A stretch of 64,000 nt of DNA from Thermopolyspora sp040678635 (GTDB lineage Bacteria; Actinomycetota; Actinomycetes; Streptosporangiales; Streptosporangiaceae): contig NZ_JBFATZ010000008.1 of assembly GCF_040678635.1 (NCBI RefSeq), positions 248,001-312,000 on the forward strand. Direction: 5' to 3'. A program made the position numbers and the translations under genes. The notes under the pieces were generated by a model, which was not told the DNA's origin, searched no databases, and worked only from the letters and a program-made list of their open reading frames with translations. Below are positions 8,707 to 18,200 of the stretch, in pieces; the first letter of the stretch is position 1; the number at the start of each line of letters is the position of its first letter.

Positions 8707-9542
8707 AGCTCGCGACGATCCGCACGGCCGATGGCACCCGCGCCGTGAAGGTCGACGGGCACCGGCTCGTGGACCTCGGATACGACGACCTCGGCCGCTT
8801 CTTGAACAGGGACGACTGGGCCGCCGCCGCGGCGTCCGCGTCGGGTGCGACGTACCCTCTCGACGGTGCCCGGTTCGCTCCGGTTGTGCCGCAACCTTCG
8901 AAGGTGATCTGCGTCGGGCTGAACTACCGCAGCCACATCGAGGAGATGGGGCGCGACCTGCCGCGGTACCCGGTGCTGTTCGCGAAGTTCGCCGACACGC
9001 TGGCCGGCGCGGACGACCCCGTGGTGAAGCCGGCGCAGACCAATGAGATGGACTGGGAGTGCGAGCTCGCGGTCGTGATCGGCAAGCACGTGCGTCACGC
9101 GACCGGTGCCGAAGCCGAGGCGGCCATCGCCGGGTTCAGCGTGCTCAACGACTTCAGCATGCGCGACTACCAGTTCCGTACGCGTGAGTGGCTCCAGGGC
9201 AAGATGTGGGACTCGACGACACCGGTGGGCCCGTACGTCGTGACCCCCGACGAGTTGCCCGGCGGCGTGCGTCCGTCGCTCGACACTCGGTTGACGGTCG
9301 ACGGGGTGGTGAAGCAGACCTCGAACACGAGCGACCTGCTCTTCGACCCGGTACACCTGGTGGAGTACATCTCCGCGATCGTGCGTCTCAACCCCGGCGA
9401 CATCATCGCGACCGGCACCAACGGCGGCGTCGGCCACGCGCGCGATCAGCAGGAGTTCCTGTGGGGCGGTGAGACCGTCGTCACGACGATTCAAGGCATC
9501 GGAACGCTGACGACGCGCATCGTCAAGGACAGCGCCGAATGA
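8703..9542 (+). CDS. fumarylpyruvate hydrolase (fumarylacetoacetate hydrolase family)
   Basis: A 279-aa FAH-fold enzyme. The N-terminal lid is followed by the catalytic core: KVICVGLNYRSHIEEMG, then DWECELAVVIGKHVRH (acidic Mg-binding Glu), FSVLNDFSMRDYQFR, the KMWDSTTPVGPYVV loop and a terminal PGDIIATGTNGGVG motif. It splits fumarylpyruvate to fumarate and pyruvate, the last step of the gentisate route. FAH-family proteins also act on maleylpyruvate or acylpyruvates, but the neighbouring isomerase points to fumarylpyruvate. It is coupled to the genes on both sides by 4-bp ATGA overlaps. Confidence 0.9.
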   Translation: MKLATIRTADGTRAVKVDGHRLVDLGYDDLGRFLNRDDWAAAAASASGATYPLDGARFAPVVPQPSKVICVGLNYRSHIEEMGRDLPRYPVLFAKFADTLAGADDPVVKPAQTNEMDWECELAVVIGKHVRHATGAEAEAAIAGFSVLNDFSMRDYQFRTREWLQGKMWDSTTPVGPYVVTPDELPGGVRPSLDTRLTVDGVVKQTSNTSDLLFDPVHLVEYISAIVRLNPGDIIATGTNGGVGHARDQQEFLWGGETVVTTIQGIGTLTTRIVKDSAE

Positions 9543-10192
9543 CTCGCACCTTCGGCGACGCCCGCCGCTGGATGCGGGCGGGCACCAGGGTCCTGCTGGA
9601 CGCGGCGTCAACGCTCGATGAGGCCGCCCAGCGGCAGCCCTCGGGCCTCCCGGGATGGAACCGGAAGTCCCTGCTGGCGCACGTCGCGGCGAACGCCGAT
9701 GCGCTGCGGAACCTGGTCCACTGGGCGGCGACCGGTGAGGAGACGCCGATGTACGCCTCGCCCGAGGCGCGAACCGCAGGCATCGAGTCCGGCAGCGGGC
9801 TCCCGGCGGCGGACCTGCTCGCGTGGCTGCGCTCGTCGGCGGAGAAGCTCGATGACGCCATGGCCTCGCTCACCGAGGAGCAATGGCAGACCAAGGTCGT
9901 CACCGCGCAGGGTCGCACCGTCCCCGCCACCGAGACGCCCTGGATGCGCGGCCGAGAGGTGTTCGTGCACACCGTCGACCTTGGCAACGGGGTCACTTTC
10001 GCGGACCTCCCGAGCGACTTCCTCGAGGCCCTCAAGATCGACATCATCGACAAGAGAGCCAGGTCCGGTGAGAACGTACCCGACGTACGCGGCGCCCTTC
10101 CCGACGTGACGGCCTACCTCGCGGGTCGCCCCCACGGCCGCGTGACCTTGGTCGGCGGCGCGCCTGCGCCAGAACTCGGCCCCTGGATCTGA
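9539..10192 (+). CDS. maleylpyruvate isomerase, mycothiol-dependent type
   Basis: A 217-aa protein of the MDMPI/DinB-like four-helix family. It has the N-terminal bundle (GLPGWNRKSLLAHVAANADA, with a conserved metal-type His) and the later GREVFVHTVDLGNGV stretch with a second His. In actinobacteria such enzymes use mycothiol to convert maleylpyruvate to fumarylpyruvate, which matches its place between the dioxygenase and hydrolase genes. The exact metal ligands cannot be assigned by eye. The ATG overlaps the hydrolase stop. Confidence 0.88.
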   Translation: MTRTFGDARRWMRAGTRVLLDAASTLDEAAQRQPSGLPGWNRKSLLAHVAANADALRNLVHWAATGEETPMYASPEARTAGIESGSGLPAADLLAWLRSSAEKLDDAMASLTEEQWQTKVVTAQGRTVPATETPWMRGREVFVHTVDLGNGVTFADLPSDFLEALKIDIIDKRARSGENVPDVRGALPDVTAYLAGRPHGRVTLVGGAPAPELGPWI

Positions 10193-10207
10193 TAAGGAGA
10201 AACCCGC

Positions 10208-11461
10208 ATGGCGAACCCGGACGTCATCATCGTCGGCGGTGGCATCGGCGGGCTCAGCGCCGCCTCCGCCCTTTCCCGTCACGGTCTGCACGTGCGCGTG
10301 CTCGAGGCCGCGCACGAGTTCGGCGAGGTCGGTGCCGGGATCCAGCTCGCCCCGAACTGCACGCGCATCCTCAGCGGCTACGGGCTGCTCGACGAGGCCA
10401 AGTCACTCGGTGTGCTGCCCGATGCGATGGTGATGCGCGACGCCGTCGACGGCACCGAGCTCACCCGCCTCGACCTACGCCACATGGAGCAGCGCTACGG
10501 CTCCCCGTACCTCGTCATCCACCGCAGCGACCTGCACGCCCTCTTCCTGCGCGACTGCCGGCACCACGGCGTCGACCTGGTCAACGACCAGCGCGTCACC
10601 GGCTACGAGCCTGGAACCGACGGGGCTACTGTCACGTTGGCCGATGGCCACACCGAGACCGCTCCACTCGTGATCGCCGCCGACGGTCTGCACTCCGTGG
10701 CCCGCAACACGTTCGTCGGCGACCAGCCGGTCAACTCCGCCTACGTCGCCTACCGCGGTACCGTCCCTTCGCAGGCGATCGGCGACCGGATGGTCGACCT
10801 GAGCGAGGTCGTCGTCCACGTCGGTCCGCGCTGCCACTTCGTGCACTACAGCCTGCGTGGCGGCGAACTGCTCAACCAGGTCGCGGTCTTCGAGTCCCCG
10901 AAGGCGCTGCGCGGCGAGGAGGACTGGGGCACGCCCGATGAGCTTGACCGGGCGTTCGACGGACTCGACCCGTTCATCACCGAAGGATTGCCGTACATGT
11001 GGCGCGACAAATGGTGGCGCATGTTCGACCGCGATCCGATCGACAACTGGGTTTATGGCCGAGTGGCGCTGCTCGGCGACGCCGCACACCCACCGCTGCA
11101 GTACCTTGCCCAAGGCGCGATCATGGCGATCGAGGACGGCTGGGCACTCGCTCAGCACATCCCCCACCACATCACCCGGACCGGCGGCCGTGTGAAAATC
11201 GACTGGGATCAGGTGCTCGAGGCGTACAACGCCGTACGGCCCGCCCACTGCCGCCGCGTCCTGTCCACATCCCGCGCGTGGGGCCGGCTCTGGCACCTCG
11301 ACGGCGCCGAACGCGCTCAGCGCAATGTGCTGCTGCGGGCTCGCGACACCTACGACTACTCGTTCATCGACTGGCTGTACAGCACGACCGCGCTCACGCC
11401 GGACGACGAGCCGGAAATGTTCACGACGATCCCCTTGGCCTCAGCGGACACCGCGGTCTGA
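10208..11461 (+). CDS. 3-hydroxybenzoate 6-hydroxylase (FAD-dependent monooxygenase)
   Basis: A 417-aa group A flavoprotein hydroxylase. The N-terminal Rossmann motif is IIVGGGIGGLSAASAL, the DG motif region is LVIAADGLHSVARNTF and the ribityl-binding motif is VALLGDAAHPPLQYLAQGA. Length and the GAGIQLAPNCTRIL segment fit the salicylate/3-hydroxybenzoate hydroxylase branch. Adding a para hydroxyl to 3-hydroxybenzoate gives gentisate, the substrate of the first gene in the operon, so the whole peripheral-to-central route is present. AAGGAG precedes the ATG with good spacing. Salicylate 5-hydroxylation is less likely, because those enzymes are usually multicomponent. Confidence 0.87.
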   Translation: MANPDVIIVGGGIGGLSAASALSRHGLHVRVLEAAHEFGEVGAGIQLAPNCTRILSGYGLLDEAKSLGVLPDAMVMRDAVDGTELTRLDLRHMEQRYGSPYLVIHRSDLHALFLRDCRHHGVDLVNDQRVTGYEPGTDGATVTLADGHTETAPLVIAADGLHSVARNTFVGDQPVNSAYVAYRGTVPSQAIGDRMVDLSEVVVHVGPRCHFVHYSLRGGELLNQVAVFESPKALRGEEDWGTPDELDRAFDGLDPFITEGLPYMWRDKWWRMFDRDPIDNWVYGRVALLGDAAHPPLQYLAQGAIMAIEDGWALAQHIPHHITRTGGRVKIDWDQVLEAYNAVRPAHCRRVLSTSRAWGRLWHLDGAERAQRNVLLRARDTYDYSFIDWLYSTTALTPDDEPEMFTTIPLASADTAV

Positions 11462-11479
11462 GACGGGCCTCGATCCCGG

Positions 11480-11632
11480 GCGCCGACGAAGATGGGCCTG
11501 CACCTCGTCTACGACCCCCTGGAGAGAATGGTCGCAGTTCAGGTCAGGCCCAGCATGTACCAGAGTGCGTGTCCGAGGGGGGACTCGAACCAAATAACTA
11601 CGCCCGGATCGTTGCAACCGACCTGTTCCTAG
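11480..11632 (+). pseudogene. C-terminal tail of a second serine integrase with tRNA-like att core
   Basis: The forward frame reads PTKMGLHLVYDPLERM, then MYQSACPRGDSNQ before a TAG at 11630-11632. It parallels the tail of the left integrase relic (QMGTHLTYDPAERL, MYPSVCPRGDLNPHA). The antisense of 11548-11591 matches 541-584 at 39 of 44 positions, including the T-arm/acceptor end of tRNA-Leu. The rest of this integrase is missing. The orientation is inverted relative to the left copy. Confidence 0.65.
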
Positions 11633-11754
11633 CCTGCGGCTTTCACGGCGAATTTGAGCGAGCTTGATCGTTTACATGAGAAAAGCGCCTTTGAACTGGG
11701 ATGATCGGACTTGTCTAAGGCCCCGTCCACCCCAGCCCAGAAGGCACTTTCCGC

Positions 11755-12674
11755 GTGAACTCTACCGCTTCCCATCGCAAGATCACCGCCTCCGCCGACG
11801 GACAAGGACTGGTCTCGCAGGCCGGCGGTCTGCTCCTGCTCAAGACCCTTCACGTCACCGGGCGCTGATGCTCAGAGCCGGCAACGCCGGATCCAACACC
11901 GCCGCCGATCACATCGCCGCCACCCGCCTGGCACTGGCCCAGCTCCCCGCCGGGCGGCGGCGCAACGTGCCGATCCGCACCGACTCGGGCGGCGGCACCC
12001 ACGAGTTCCCGGCCTGGCTCACCCGCCCGGGCCGATGGCTGAAGTACTCGGTCGCCTTCACCATCACCGACGACATCCAGCAGGCGATCCCGGCGCTGCC
12101 GGCCGATGCCTGGACCGTGGCCTACGACGACCGGGGACAGGTACGGCCCGGCGCCCGGATCGCCGAACCGACCGGCATGCTCGACCTGTCGGCCTGGCCC
12201 AAGGGCATGCGCCTGATCGTCCGCAAAGAACGCCCCCACCCCGGCGCGCAGTTGCGCTTCACCGACATCGACGGGCACCGCTTCACCTGCTTTGCCACCG
12301 GCACCCGCACAGGCCGGCTCGCCGACCTGGAACTACGGCACCGCCGCCGGGCCCGCTGCGAGGACCGGATCCGCACCGCCAAGGACACCGGCCTGCGCAA
12401 CCTGCCCCTGCACGGCTTCGCCGCCAACCGGATCTGGCTGGAAATCGTCGCCATGGCCTGCGAGCTACTGTCCTGGATGCAGATGCTCGCGCTGCACGGC
12501 ACCGACGCCGCCCGCTACGAGCCCAAACGACTGCGGCTGCGCCTGTTCGCCGTGGCCGGACGACTGGTCCGCGGAGGCCGCCGGCTACGACTACGCCTGC
12601 CGATGCGATGGCCCTGGGCCACAGCGATCATCACCGGGCTCGCCCGTCTGCATGCACTGCCGGCACCGACCTGA
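11755..12674 (+). pseudogene. IS1380-family transposase, internally deleted
   Basis: The N-terminal piece starts at GTG 11755 (VNSTASHRKI, DGQGLVSQAGGLLLL) and stops near 11869. After a frame change and a large deletion the C-terminal part continues: LMLRAGNAGSNTAADHI, LPADAWTVAYDDRGQVR, RIRTAKDTGLRNLPLHGFAA, VAMACELLSWMQMLAL and EPKRLRLRLFAVAGRLVRGG. These blocks are typical of IS1380 transposases of actinomycetes. Roughly the middle part of the protein, with catalytic residues, is absent, so the element is dead. Confidence 0.8.
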
Positions 12675-12710
12675 CCAGCACACACCCGCCCCAACGACAC
12701 AGAAAGGAAA

Positions 12711-12724
12711 CCACGGGCCCGTGG
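12711..12724. other. 14-bp perfect palindrome after the IS1380 relic
   Basis: CCACGGGCCCGTGG is fully self-complementary. It lies 37 bp after the transposase stop and may be part of the IS end or a short hairpin. No other feature is visible between 12675 and 12869. Confidence 0.3.
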
Positions 12725-12869
12725 AACCCCGCCATCCCGGCGCGACAGCCGGGCCACCGAGCTGACCACAGCACGGAAATCAACCTTCAGCCGAACCCCT
12801 CAGCCGACCACACCGTTCGCGATGGCAGAGCCGGGGACGGCCGCAGGGATATGGGTCCTCCTACTGATA

Positions 12870-13284
12870 TCAACCGTTGTCTATTCGCACGGTAAGCGGC
12901 ATAGCCGCTGTGAGCGGCCGGATCAGGTCTGTCAACCGGTCGAGTTGGTCGCGCTGGCCGTGCAGGTCCAGTGCGCCCAGGCGGAGGACAAGGTGCCGCG
13001 CCCCCGCGGCGACGTAGCGGCGCAGGCCCGTGAGCACCTGCTCGGCGGCGCCGGTGACGACCGCCTGGATGCCCTCCAGTTCCGCCAGAGGCATGCCGTA
13101 GGTGGCTCGCGCGTACGCGTCCATGGTCGTACGGCCCGCGTCGGGCCCGTCGTCGATCCGCACGGACACGAACAGGGCCGGGGTGATCTCCTCCGCGGGC
13201 CGACCCGCCTCGGACCAGCTCGCGGGGATCGCCGTCCGCGCCCCACTGGGCGGTACCGGTCGGGAGCAGCACACCGATGTCCAT
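12870..13284 (-). pseudogene. luciferase-like flavin-dependent oxidoreductase, truncated
   Basis: The reverse strand begins MDIGVLLPTGTAQWG, the classic start of an LLM-class F420/FMN oxidoreductase. It then shifts frame and joins directly to a C-terminal section (EEITPALFVSVRIDDGPDAG, YARATYGMPLAELEGIQAV, RYVAAGARHLVLRLGALD) that ends at TGA 12872-12870. About two thirds of a normal 300-aa protein, including the TIM-barrel core, is missing. It lies just upstream of and divergent from the MmyB-type regulator gene. Confidence 0.7.
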
Positions 13285-13320
13285 GCCGACGATGCTCACG
13301 ACCGAGCCGGGGCGGCGGCA

Positions 13321-13336
13321 ATTCCTTGCAGGGAAT
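13321..13336. promoter_or_regulatory. palindrome ATTCC-N6-GGAAT upstream of the MmyB-type regulator
   Basis: ATTCCTTGCAGGGAAT lies 36 bp before the regulator GTG and also about 37 bp before the truncated oxidoreductase on the other strand. The same ATTCC-N6-GGAAT arrangement occurs at 14689-14704, upstream of the convergent SnoaL-like gene. The shared site suggests both are bound by the regulator. Confidence 0.6.
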
Positions 13337-13371
13337 GGCCGGGACGCCTTCGGCACCGCTAGAAGGGTGCC

Positions 13372-14223
13372 GTGGACTTCTCCCGCGCGCTCCGCGAACG
13401 CCGTACCCGCCGTCACCTCAGCCAGTTGGAGCTGGCACTGCGGGCGGGCACCACACAGCGGCACCTCAGCTTCATCGAATCCGGCAGGTCCGTGCCCGGC
13501 CGGAACATGGTCGTACGGCTCGCCGAGGGCCTCGAACTGCCGCTGCGCGAACGCAACGAGCTGCTTCTGGCCGCCGGGTACGCGCCCGCCTACCCGGAAA
13601 GCCCCCTCGACGGACCGGTGCTGGCCCCCGTGCGGACGGCCGTCGATCACATCCTGCGCGGGCACCTGCCGTACCCCGCGCTGGTCGTGGACCGCGACGG
13701 CGGCCTGATCGCCGCGAACGAGGCGTTCGGGCTGATCACCGAGGGCGCGGCCGCCGAGCTGGTCGGGCCGGGGAAGAACATGTACCGCCTCGCGCTGCAC
13801 CCGGACGGCATCGCCCCGCGCATCGTGAACCTCGCCGAGTGGGCCCGGCACATCCTGATGCGACTCGACCACGTGCCGGAGCTGCGTGACGAGCTGGCGG
13901 GATACGTGCCCGCGCTGCATCCCTCCGCCGGGGAGCTCGGCTTCGCGGTGCCGCTCCACCTGCGCACCTCGCTCGGCGAGCTGCGGCTCATGACGACCGT
14001 GACGACCTTCGCCACCGCCGTCGACGTGACGCTCGCCGAGCTGAAACTGGAGGCGTTCCTGCCGGTGGACGAGGCGACGGCCGGGATCCTTGGGACATTC
14101 GCCGGCATGACGGCCCGTACGGGTGCCGGAACCGGGCCGGAGCCCGGCGCGACCGCCCGTACGGACACCGGGACACAGCCCCGGCCCGCCGCGACGCCGG
14201 GTCAGGCTCCCGGGAACATGTAG
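13372..14223 (+). CDS. XRE-family regulator with MmyB-like ligand-binding domain
   Basis: A 283-aa protein. Residues 1-65 form a lambda-repressor-type HTH (LSQLELALRAGTTQRHLSFI, then ESGRSVPGRNMVVRLAEGL). This is followed by the MmyB-like PAS-related domain (PALVVDRDGGLIAANEAFG, NLAEWARHILMRLD, FLPVDEATAGILG), which in known members binds fatty-acid-like ligands. The C-terminal 40 residues are Thr/Gly/Pro-rich and dispensable-looking. It starts at GTG 13372 (AGAAGGG upstream is weak). Its end overlaps the convergent SnoaL-like gene by 22 bp. Targets of this family are often neighbouring oxidoreductase genes, which fits the relic at 12870-13284. Confidence 0.88.
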   Translation: MDFSRALRERRTRRHLSQLELALRAGTTQRHLSFIESGRSVPGRNMVVRLAEGLELPLRERNELLLAAGYAPAYPESPLDGPVLAPVRTAVDHILRGHLPYPALVVDRDGGLIAANEAFGLITEGAAAELVGPGKNMYRLALHPDGIAPRIVNLAEWARHILMRLDHVPELRDELAGYVPALHPSAGELGFAVPLHLRTSLGELRLMTTVTTFATAVDVTLAELKLEAFLPVDEATAGILGTFAGMTARTGAGTGPEPGATARTDTGTQPRPAATPGQAPGNM

Positions 14224-14624
14224 TCGGTCCTGATCCGGCCGTCGTCGTCGAGCACGAGGATCTCCAGGCCGCCGCCCGCGACCTCGCCGGTGTCGACGGA
14301 CACCGTCTCCCAGCGGAACTTGACGACCTCATGCAGGCGTACGGCGTCGCCGCACGGCCGGAACGTGAACGGTCCCTTCTCCACGAAGCGCTCGTAGCTG
14401 CGCGTCACCCGGGTCTCGATGGCGTCGTACCCTTGGGCCTCCAGGGTCGTGTGGTCGAATCCGAGCCCCGCGGCGATCTCCCGGATCTCCACAGGCGGTT
14501 GGAGGATGTGGGTGCCGTCCTCGGCCCAGAGCCGCTCGATGGCCGCGCGGCGTGCGGTCGCGTCCGGCTCCGTCCACTGCGCGATGTACCGGTCGGCCAG
14601 TTCGCTCGGGTTGACGTCGATCAC
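14202..14624 (-). CDS. SnoaL-like / nuclear transport factor 2 family protein
   Basis: A 140-aa NTF2-fold protein. It starts at GTG 14624 with AAGGAG five bases upstream, and opens VNPSELADRYIAQWTEPDA, as in SnoaL-like proteins. It continues with RLWAEDGTHILQPP and AIETRVTRSYERFV and ends in a beta-strand section VVKFRWETVSVDTGEVAGGG. Members bind small hydrophobic ligands or act as isomerases/hydrolases; no specific reaction can be given. The palindrome 65 bp upstream is shared with the adjacent regulator, so the two are probably co-regulated. Confidence 0.85.
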   Translation of the reverse strand: MIDVNPSELADRYIAQWTEPDATARRAAIERLWAEDGTHILQPPVEIREIAAGLGFDHTTLEAQGYDAIETRVTRSYERFVEKGPFTFRPCGDAVRLHEVVKFRWETVSVDTGEVAGGGLEILVLDDDGRIRTDYMFPGA

Positions 14625-14688
14625 TGCATCTCCTTGCCGGAAGGGTCTTTCCGGCTTCAGATCCTGCGGGCCGCCGCAGGTCGTCACA

Positions 14689-14704
14689 ATTCCCGGCACG
14701 GAAT
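14689..14704. promoter_or_regulatory. second ATTCC-N6-GGAAT palindrome, upstream of the SnoaL-like gene
   Basis: ATTCCCGGCACGGAAT has the same half-sites and spacing as the site at 13321-13336 but a different centre. It lies 65 bp from the SnoaL-like start and near the end of the permease relic. Confidence 0.58.
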
Positions 14705-14736
14705 GACGTGCCCCGGCGGGTAGAGCCCCGAAACGG

Positions 14737-15060
14737 TCAGGGGTCGCGGCGGGAGATGGCGGCGGACGCCGCCGCCAGCGTGAGCGCGATGTATCCGAGT
14801 AGCACGAGCGCCGCTCCGGCGGGCGGCGGCCAGGCGTCCGGGATGCGGCCAGGCGCCCGGCATGCGGCCGGGCAGCAGGCTGGAGGTTATCGGCAGGGTC
14901 AGCGAGCCGATCCGCTCGTTCCACGGGGTCGGCAGCAGTGAGATGAGCGCGGGCACCACGAACAGCAGGGCGAAGATCGCGATGAACCCGCCGGCCGACG
15001 AGCGCAGCGCCGTTCCGACATCCAGCCCCACCAATCCCATCACCATGCGGCCAGCTCGGA
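14737..15060 (-). pseudogene. ABC-2 type transporter permease, C-terminal relic
   Basis: The reverse strand reads GLVGLDVGTALRSSAGGF, then a hydrophobic segment IAIFALLFVVPALISLLPTP and WNERIGSLTLPITSS. After a frameshift near 14865 it reads PDAWPPPAGAALVLLGYIAL and TLAAASAAISRRDP before TGA. This matches the last two membrane helices and end of daunorubicin-type ABC-2 permeases. The upstream helices and the ATPase partner are absent. The 220 bp between it and the WD40 gene hold no gene that I can support. Confidence 0.65.
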
Positions 15061-15279
15061 GATCCACGCGTTGTCCGGCACGGGAGTGCGGGCGGCGTCG
15101 CGCCGACCTCCGCCGACGGCCATCCCGCCCCCGGTTCGGGACGCACCACGGCGCCGTGCGCGAGCAGCAACCGTTTCAGCTCGTCCCAACTCGGCGCCCG
15201 CGACCGGGCACAACTCGTCATCATCGCCTACGAGGCCGGCCTGGTCGAGGCGCGATCCCGCAGACAAGGCCGAAACCGC

Positions 15280-18200
15280 TCATGGGTCGTACGACAGGTG
15301 GCAGATCGATCCGTTGGCGTGGCCCGTGGCGACGCGCCCGCGCGGAGGGTCGACGGCCAGGCAGTCCACGGGCTGGTCGAGGACGGCGGTGGCGAGCGTC
15401 CGGCCGGTGGTCATGCTCCACACGTGCAGACCGCGGTCACCGCTGCCCGAGACGACCAGGTCGTCGCGGAACGGGCGGAGGGCCGACACGTCGCCGCTGT
15501 GCCCGGCGTACACGGTCGTGCAGACACCGCCCGCCTTGAGGTCCCATACCCGTGCGGTGCCGTCGTGCGAGCCGCTGAGCAGCGTGCCGGCGAGGCCGTG
15601 GGACAGGGCGTAGACGTCGCCGGTGTGGCCCTTGATGGAGAAGAACTGCTCCCGGTCCACGTCGAGGACCGCGATGTCGGGCGTACCGGTGGCGACGGCC
15701 ACCCGAGGGCCGGCCAGGCTCACCATCTGCGCGGCGTTGACCGCGGGCAGCGTGCCGACCGCCTTGGGAGTCCATCGCCCGTCGCGCCGCGTCCAGACGA
15801 CGACGCCGCCCCTGATGTCCGCCGCCACGATGCGCCCGTCGTCGAGCTGGGCGACGGCGCGTACCTCCGTGGCGTGGCCGCCGAGCGTCTCCAGGCCGAA
15901 CCGCCCGTCGACGAGCAGCACCTTGCCGTTCTGGGTGGCCGCGGCCACCCGCCCGTCGGCGAGCGGGCACAGGTCCCAGACCTGACCGGCCGTGCTGGAC
16001 ACCGCCGCCAACTCCGTCCCCTCGCGCCACAGCCGAAGCGAGCCGTCCGCCGAACCCGACAGCAGCAAGCCTCCGCCGGTGAACCGCAGGGTGCTCACCG
16101 GGCCGTCGTGCCCGGCGCCGGTGGAGTCGTCGCGCCCGTCCAGGTCCCAGACGCGGAACGTGCGGTCGTTCGCGCCGGAGACCAGCAGCTTCTCCGACAG
16201 CGCGGACAGGCAGGTGATCTCACCGCCGTGTCCGCGGTAGGAGCTCCGCAGGCGCAGCCCCGAGTCCATGCTCCAGATCCGCCGGTTGGCGAACCCGACG
16301 AACAGGGCGTCCCCGGGGCCGGCCGCGATGGCCGTGGCCGGTCCGGTGTGGGCGTTCCTGCCGCTGCTGCCCTCGTTCCCGTGCAGGACGTCGGTGCCGC
16401 CGTCGGTACGGCTCGCCGCGAGCCGCCCGTCGGCCGTCGTCGCCAGGCCCGTGTAGGCGCAGCCGCAGTCGTGCAGCGTTCGGCTGGAGACCATGTCGAC
16501 CGTACGCGTGATACGACCATCGTGCCCGCACGCCTCCAGCGAGCCGGGACCGAAGCACAGCCCGGTGACGGCCATGGAGTGCATTTGCAGTCCCGCGACG
16601 AACGCCGTGAACGTCGGCTCGATGATCAGCACTGCGCCCTGCCGGGTGCCGACCGCGATCCCGCCGTCCGCCCGCGCCGCGATGGCGTGCACGCTGTTCG
16701 GACCGCCCAGCGCCCAGTGGAGCTCTCCCAGCCGCATCGCGTTCATGAGGACGTGCGGGTCGACGGTCGCACCGGTCGGGCCGCCGGCCAGGGCCGGCAC
16801 GGACAGGCTCCGCTCCTCGATCGAGCCGGGGTGCCAGCATCCGACCCGGCCGTCCACACCGCCCCAGACCACCCCATGCACGGGCGACCAGGCCACCGCG
16901 CAGACGGGGTATTTCGACACCCGCCGCGACTCCAGCAGCCGGCCCGTGGACGCCTGATAGACGCCGACGACGCCGTCGTTGAAACAGGCGGCGAACCGGT
17001 CGGCGTCGATTCCCGCCACACCGTACGCCGTGCCCGGCGTCTCGATCGTGCGCAGCAGGGCGGCCCCGGGCGTTCCCACCGCGGCCCGGATTCGAAGGAC
17101 CGGCTCCGCACCGGCGTCCAGCACCTGTCCCGCCTGCTCGCCCAGCGCGGACATGCCCAGCTCGACGGCCTGGTTGTGCACCTGCTGGGCGAGGTAGGCG
17201 GGACGCCGCCCGGCGTCCCACCCGCGCAGCGCGTGGCGCTGCCGGTCGAGCACGCGGGCGAGGGCGGCCGTCGGACCGGCGGCGGGCCCGGCCAGCGCGG
17301 CCGCGCCGACGGTCTCGGCGACCACGGCGTCCACTCCGGCCGCCTTGATCCTGTCGCCGACCAGCGGCAGCTCGGTGGTGAGCCGGACCAGCAGGCGCCC
17401 GGCCTCGGAGGGCAACGCGGGGTGGATCGCAAGCAGGTGGTGGCAAGCGTGCTCAAGCCCGTACTCCGCGAGCGTCGGGGAGGTTTCTCCGGCCGCGGCC
17501 GCGCCCGCGCGCAGACCTGCTTCCAGGTGCCATTCGTCCGGGTCGAGGTAGCAGTCGGGCGCCTCTCGCCCGGTCAGTGAGTCGGTGAGGAAGTCGGCGA
17601 GGCTGCGGTGGTGCAGGTGATATCCGCCGTCGCGGTGTTGGATGAACTGTGCCATGTCCGCCACCGCCTCGCCCAGCCATCTGCTCGGGCCCGCGAACCC
17701 GGCCAGCCCTGCCAGTTCCTCCAGGCTTACCGGCCGACGCGCGACGGCCAGCGTGCCGAGAACCGGGGCGTACAGGCCGTTCCAGGCCGACACCATCGCC
17801 CCGCCGCCCAGCGGTACGGTCCGCGGCCGGACGAACTCTCGGACGCGGGACACCAAGAAGGTATAGAGAGGGCGCAGCCCGGAGGGCACGGCGCCCGGCT
17901 CGCACAACGCCCGCGCGGTCGCCAGGTCGTCCCGGCTCAGCGCGCCCTGGATTCCGGCGCTCAGCGCGGTGGCGTACTGCATGTTCCCAGCCGACGCGGC
18001 GGCGAAGTCGCGGACCAGATCAGACCGCTGCCTGCCGGTCACCCGGGACAGATCCTGCTCCTCCAGGGCGAGGCGGAGGTACGCGGCGACGTCACCGGTG
18101 GCTTCGGCGGCCGAGGTGTCCAGCGGCAGCTCGCGCAGCTGGCCGCGCTGACGCAGCCGGAGCGGGTCCAGGTAGGGGCCGTCCCGGGCGGACACCACGA

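Noticed and set aside
477..12724. Direct attL/attR repeats flanking the island
   Set aside because: I searched for a direct copy of the tRNA-Leu 3' end on the right side; only an inverted copy (11548-11591) is present, so simple insertion limits cannot be drawn.
15061..15279. Reverse-strand remnant with WDELKRLLLAHGAVVRPE
   Set aside because: Looks like decayed coding sequence, but the frame breaks quickly and no family could be named.
15298..17580. Long forward-strand open frame antisense to the NTPase-WD40 gene (also a long reverse frame antisense to eccC)
   Set aside because: Such frames arise from high third-position GC on the opposite strand; the residues are low-complexity Arg/Gly/Pro without domains, while the sense frames have clear motifs.
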